DNA of 64,000 nucleotides from Cupriavidus sp. U2 (GTDB taxonomy: Bacteria; Pseudomonadota; Gammaproteobacteria; Burkholderiales; Burkholderiaceae): the NCBI RefSeq assembly GCF_009663685.2, contig NZ_RCOG02000025.1:1-64000 (forward strand), in the 5' to 3' direction. Shown one piece after another: positions 62,927-64,000 of this stretch. Under the pieces are notes generated by a model. That model made no database searches. It was given only the letters and a program-made list of their open reading frames with translations, and was not told where the DNA came from. The translations under genes and the position numbers were made by a program. Within the stretch, counting starts at the first letter, position 1, and each line of letters begins with the position of its first letter.

Positions 62927-64000
62927 CGTGGCTGTGGCCGTCTTGGAGAAGGAACGCGTGTACGCCGCAACACCGCTTGCAGCTGCCGCCGGGGTACGCA
63001 CAAACATGCGGCGCGGCGGCGTGCAAACCATTGCGCCTCACACACTCCTTCTGGAACGGTCGCCTGCCAAAGAAGCCGAGGCACTGCGGCGTGTCGCCAT
63101 TGGGTTGTTGCAGTTCTCGCCCAATGTCATTGAAGGCGAGGAGGAGTCGGTCCTCATCGAGGTCTCGACAAGCCTCCGGCTGTTCGGCGGCTTGCGGCGA
63201 CTTCGCTCGCGCATTCGGGCCACGGCGCGGACGATGGGCTTTTCGGCCGATATCGGCTGCGCACGCACTGCCCAAGCCGCTTGGCTCCATGCGCGGGCCG
63301 GCGGCGGTGCGTCGCTGAAAATCGAGCGTTTCGCTAGGCGTTTGGACCGCCTGTCCGTAGCCCTGCTTCCCTCCGCACGGCCCATCGAGGAATGGCTCGA
63401 CAACCTCGGTTGCCGCACGCTCGGCCAGTTGCGGCGCTTGCCACGCGCCGGTCTGCAGCGGCGTTGCGGCAAGGCAATCAATGAAGCCTTGGACTGCGCC
63501 TTGGGCGAGGCGCCCGAAGTCTTTGGCTGGCTGGAAGCGCCGCCGACCTTCTCCGCGCGAGTGGAACTCCCTGATCGGATTGAGCATGCTGAGGCAACGC
63601 TTGTCTATGGCCAAGGTCTCATCGCGCAGCTGGTGGGCTGGCTCGTCTCGCACTATCTCGCCGTCACCCGGCTTCATTTCGTACTGGAGCACGAGCGTGG
63701 TCGGGAAGCGATCCCGCCCACGACCATCGATATTGCCCTAGCTGAGCCAACATGGAGCGACGGCCATTTGGTGCGACTGCTTCGCGAGCGCCTGGCGAGG
63801 ATCGAGATCGCGGCCCACATGATAGCCGTGCGACTGGAGGTGGACGACGTCCAGCCGCTTGCTCCTCCCAGTGAGACACTGTTCCCCGAGCCGGGTGGCA
63901 CCTTGGAAGATCATGCGCGCGTCATGGAAGTCCTGACCGCGCGGCTCGGTGCGGAAAATATCTTGCGGCCCGAACCTGTGCCGGACTACCGACCGGAGGT
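62853..64000 (+). CDS. imuB: ImuB, inactive Y-family polymerase (5' part, runs off window)
   Basis: An open frame from ATG 62853 to the window edge (more than 380 residues seen). It starts MPYLWICLRLPRLSLEVF, followed by ATPLAAAAGVRTNMRRG, EESVLIEVSTSLRLFGGLRR and FSADIGCARTAQAAWLHA, the ImuB version of the Y-family palm and fingers in which the catalytic Asp/Glu residues are replaced (VLIEVSTSLRLF in place of a DEA.LD motif). ImuB is not itself a polymerase but bridges DnaE2 and the beta clamp. The start overlaps imuA. dnaE2 is expected beyond the window. Confidence 0.92.
   Translation, partial: MPYLWICLRLPRLSLEVFRPNWSTDVAVAVLEKERVYAATPLAAAAGVRTNMRRGGVQTIAPHTLLLERSPAKEAEALRRVAIGLLQFSPNVIEGEEESVLIEVSTSLRLFGGLRRLRSRIRATARTMGFSADIGCARTAQAAWLHARAGGGASLKIERFARRLDRLSVALLPSARPIEEWLDNLGCRTLGQLRRLPRAGLQRRCGKAINEALDCALGEAPEVFGWLEAPPTFSARVELPDRIEHAEATLVYGQGLIAQLVGWLVSHYLAVTRLHFVLEHERGREAIPPTTIDIALAEPTWSDGHLVRLLRERLARIEIAAHMIAVRLEVDDVQPLAPPSETLFPEPGGTLEDHARVMEVLTARLGAENILRPEPVPDYRPE

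Noticed and set aside
62842..63692. Minus-strand frames opposite imuB (for example 62874-63692)
   Set aside because: The plus-strand imuB frame is open to the window edge and matches the family; the antisense frames are shadows.

Overview
The window looks like a chromosome or chromid segment of a Burkholderiales bacterium, most likely Cupriavidus or a close relative. The evidence is high GC, a napEDABC-ccmABCDEFGH periplasmic nitrate reductase and cytochrome c maturation operon, many Bug-type tricarboxylate-family binding proteins, a Burkholderia-type porin, and an imuA-imuB mutagenesis cassette. The species call is inferred from gene content, not from a marker gene.

Layout. 1-300: 3' end of an IS3-family element. 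300-1760: mostly unassigned DNA. 1763-4022 (minus): arsenic genes acr3-arsC-arsH. Upstream of them lies a truncated IS5-family transposase fused in frame to the C-terminal half of arsI, so arsR and the 5' part of the operon are missing. 5160-7840: accessory DNA with a DUF3846-like protein, a DndC/PAPS-reductase-like protein lacking its nucleotide-binding loop, and an autotransporter remnant. 8072-18688 (minus): a tightly packed nap-ccm operon behind a good sigma70-type promoter. 19182-25569: a hypothetical gene, a divergent MocR regulator and AhpD-like pair with repeated TTTGGGCC sites, a 3-hydroxyacyl-CoA dehydrogenase, a porin, then an intact IS5-family element with a TTA target duplication.

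26649-46723 is the most unusual block. It is an about 20 kb catabolic island of lower GC than the nap-ccm block, with six Bug periplasmic binding proteins but no TctA/TctB membrane partners. It also holds two MmgE/PrpD proteins, an SDR, a carboxymuconolactone-decarboxylase-like protein, a LigI-type amidohydrolase, an SMP-30 lactonase, an enoyl-CoA hydratase, an NDP-forming acyl-CoA synthetase, two alpha/beta hydrolases (one with Ala in place of the catalytic Ser), two LysR regulators and one IclR regulator. It reads as an uncharacterised pathway for a polycarboxylate, lactone or cyclic acid that is ring-opened and then activated to a CoA ester.

47167-50822: a small islet has interrupted an alpha/beta hydrolase gene. 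It carries a tyrosine-recombinase-fold protein that has lost nearly all catalytic residues, a zinc-ribbon repeat protein, a DUF6884 protein and a 223-bp tandem duplication; a second autotransporter remnant lies beyond it. 51056-55300: probable light/stress genes (FeS-type photolyase/cryptochrome, SDR, TIGR01777 epimerase, FAS1 lipoprotein). 56080-60680: DUF2188 protein, then an NHEJ locus in which ku and the MerR/TPR gene are frameshifted while ligD is intact. 60981-62042: a collagen-like Gly-rich protein. 62182-64000: a perfect LexA box, imuA, and imuB running off the window edge.
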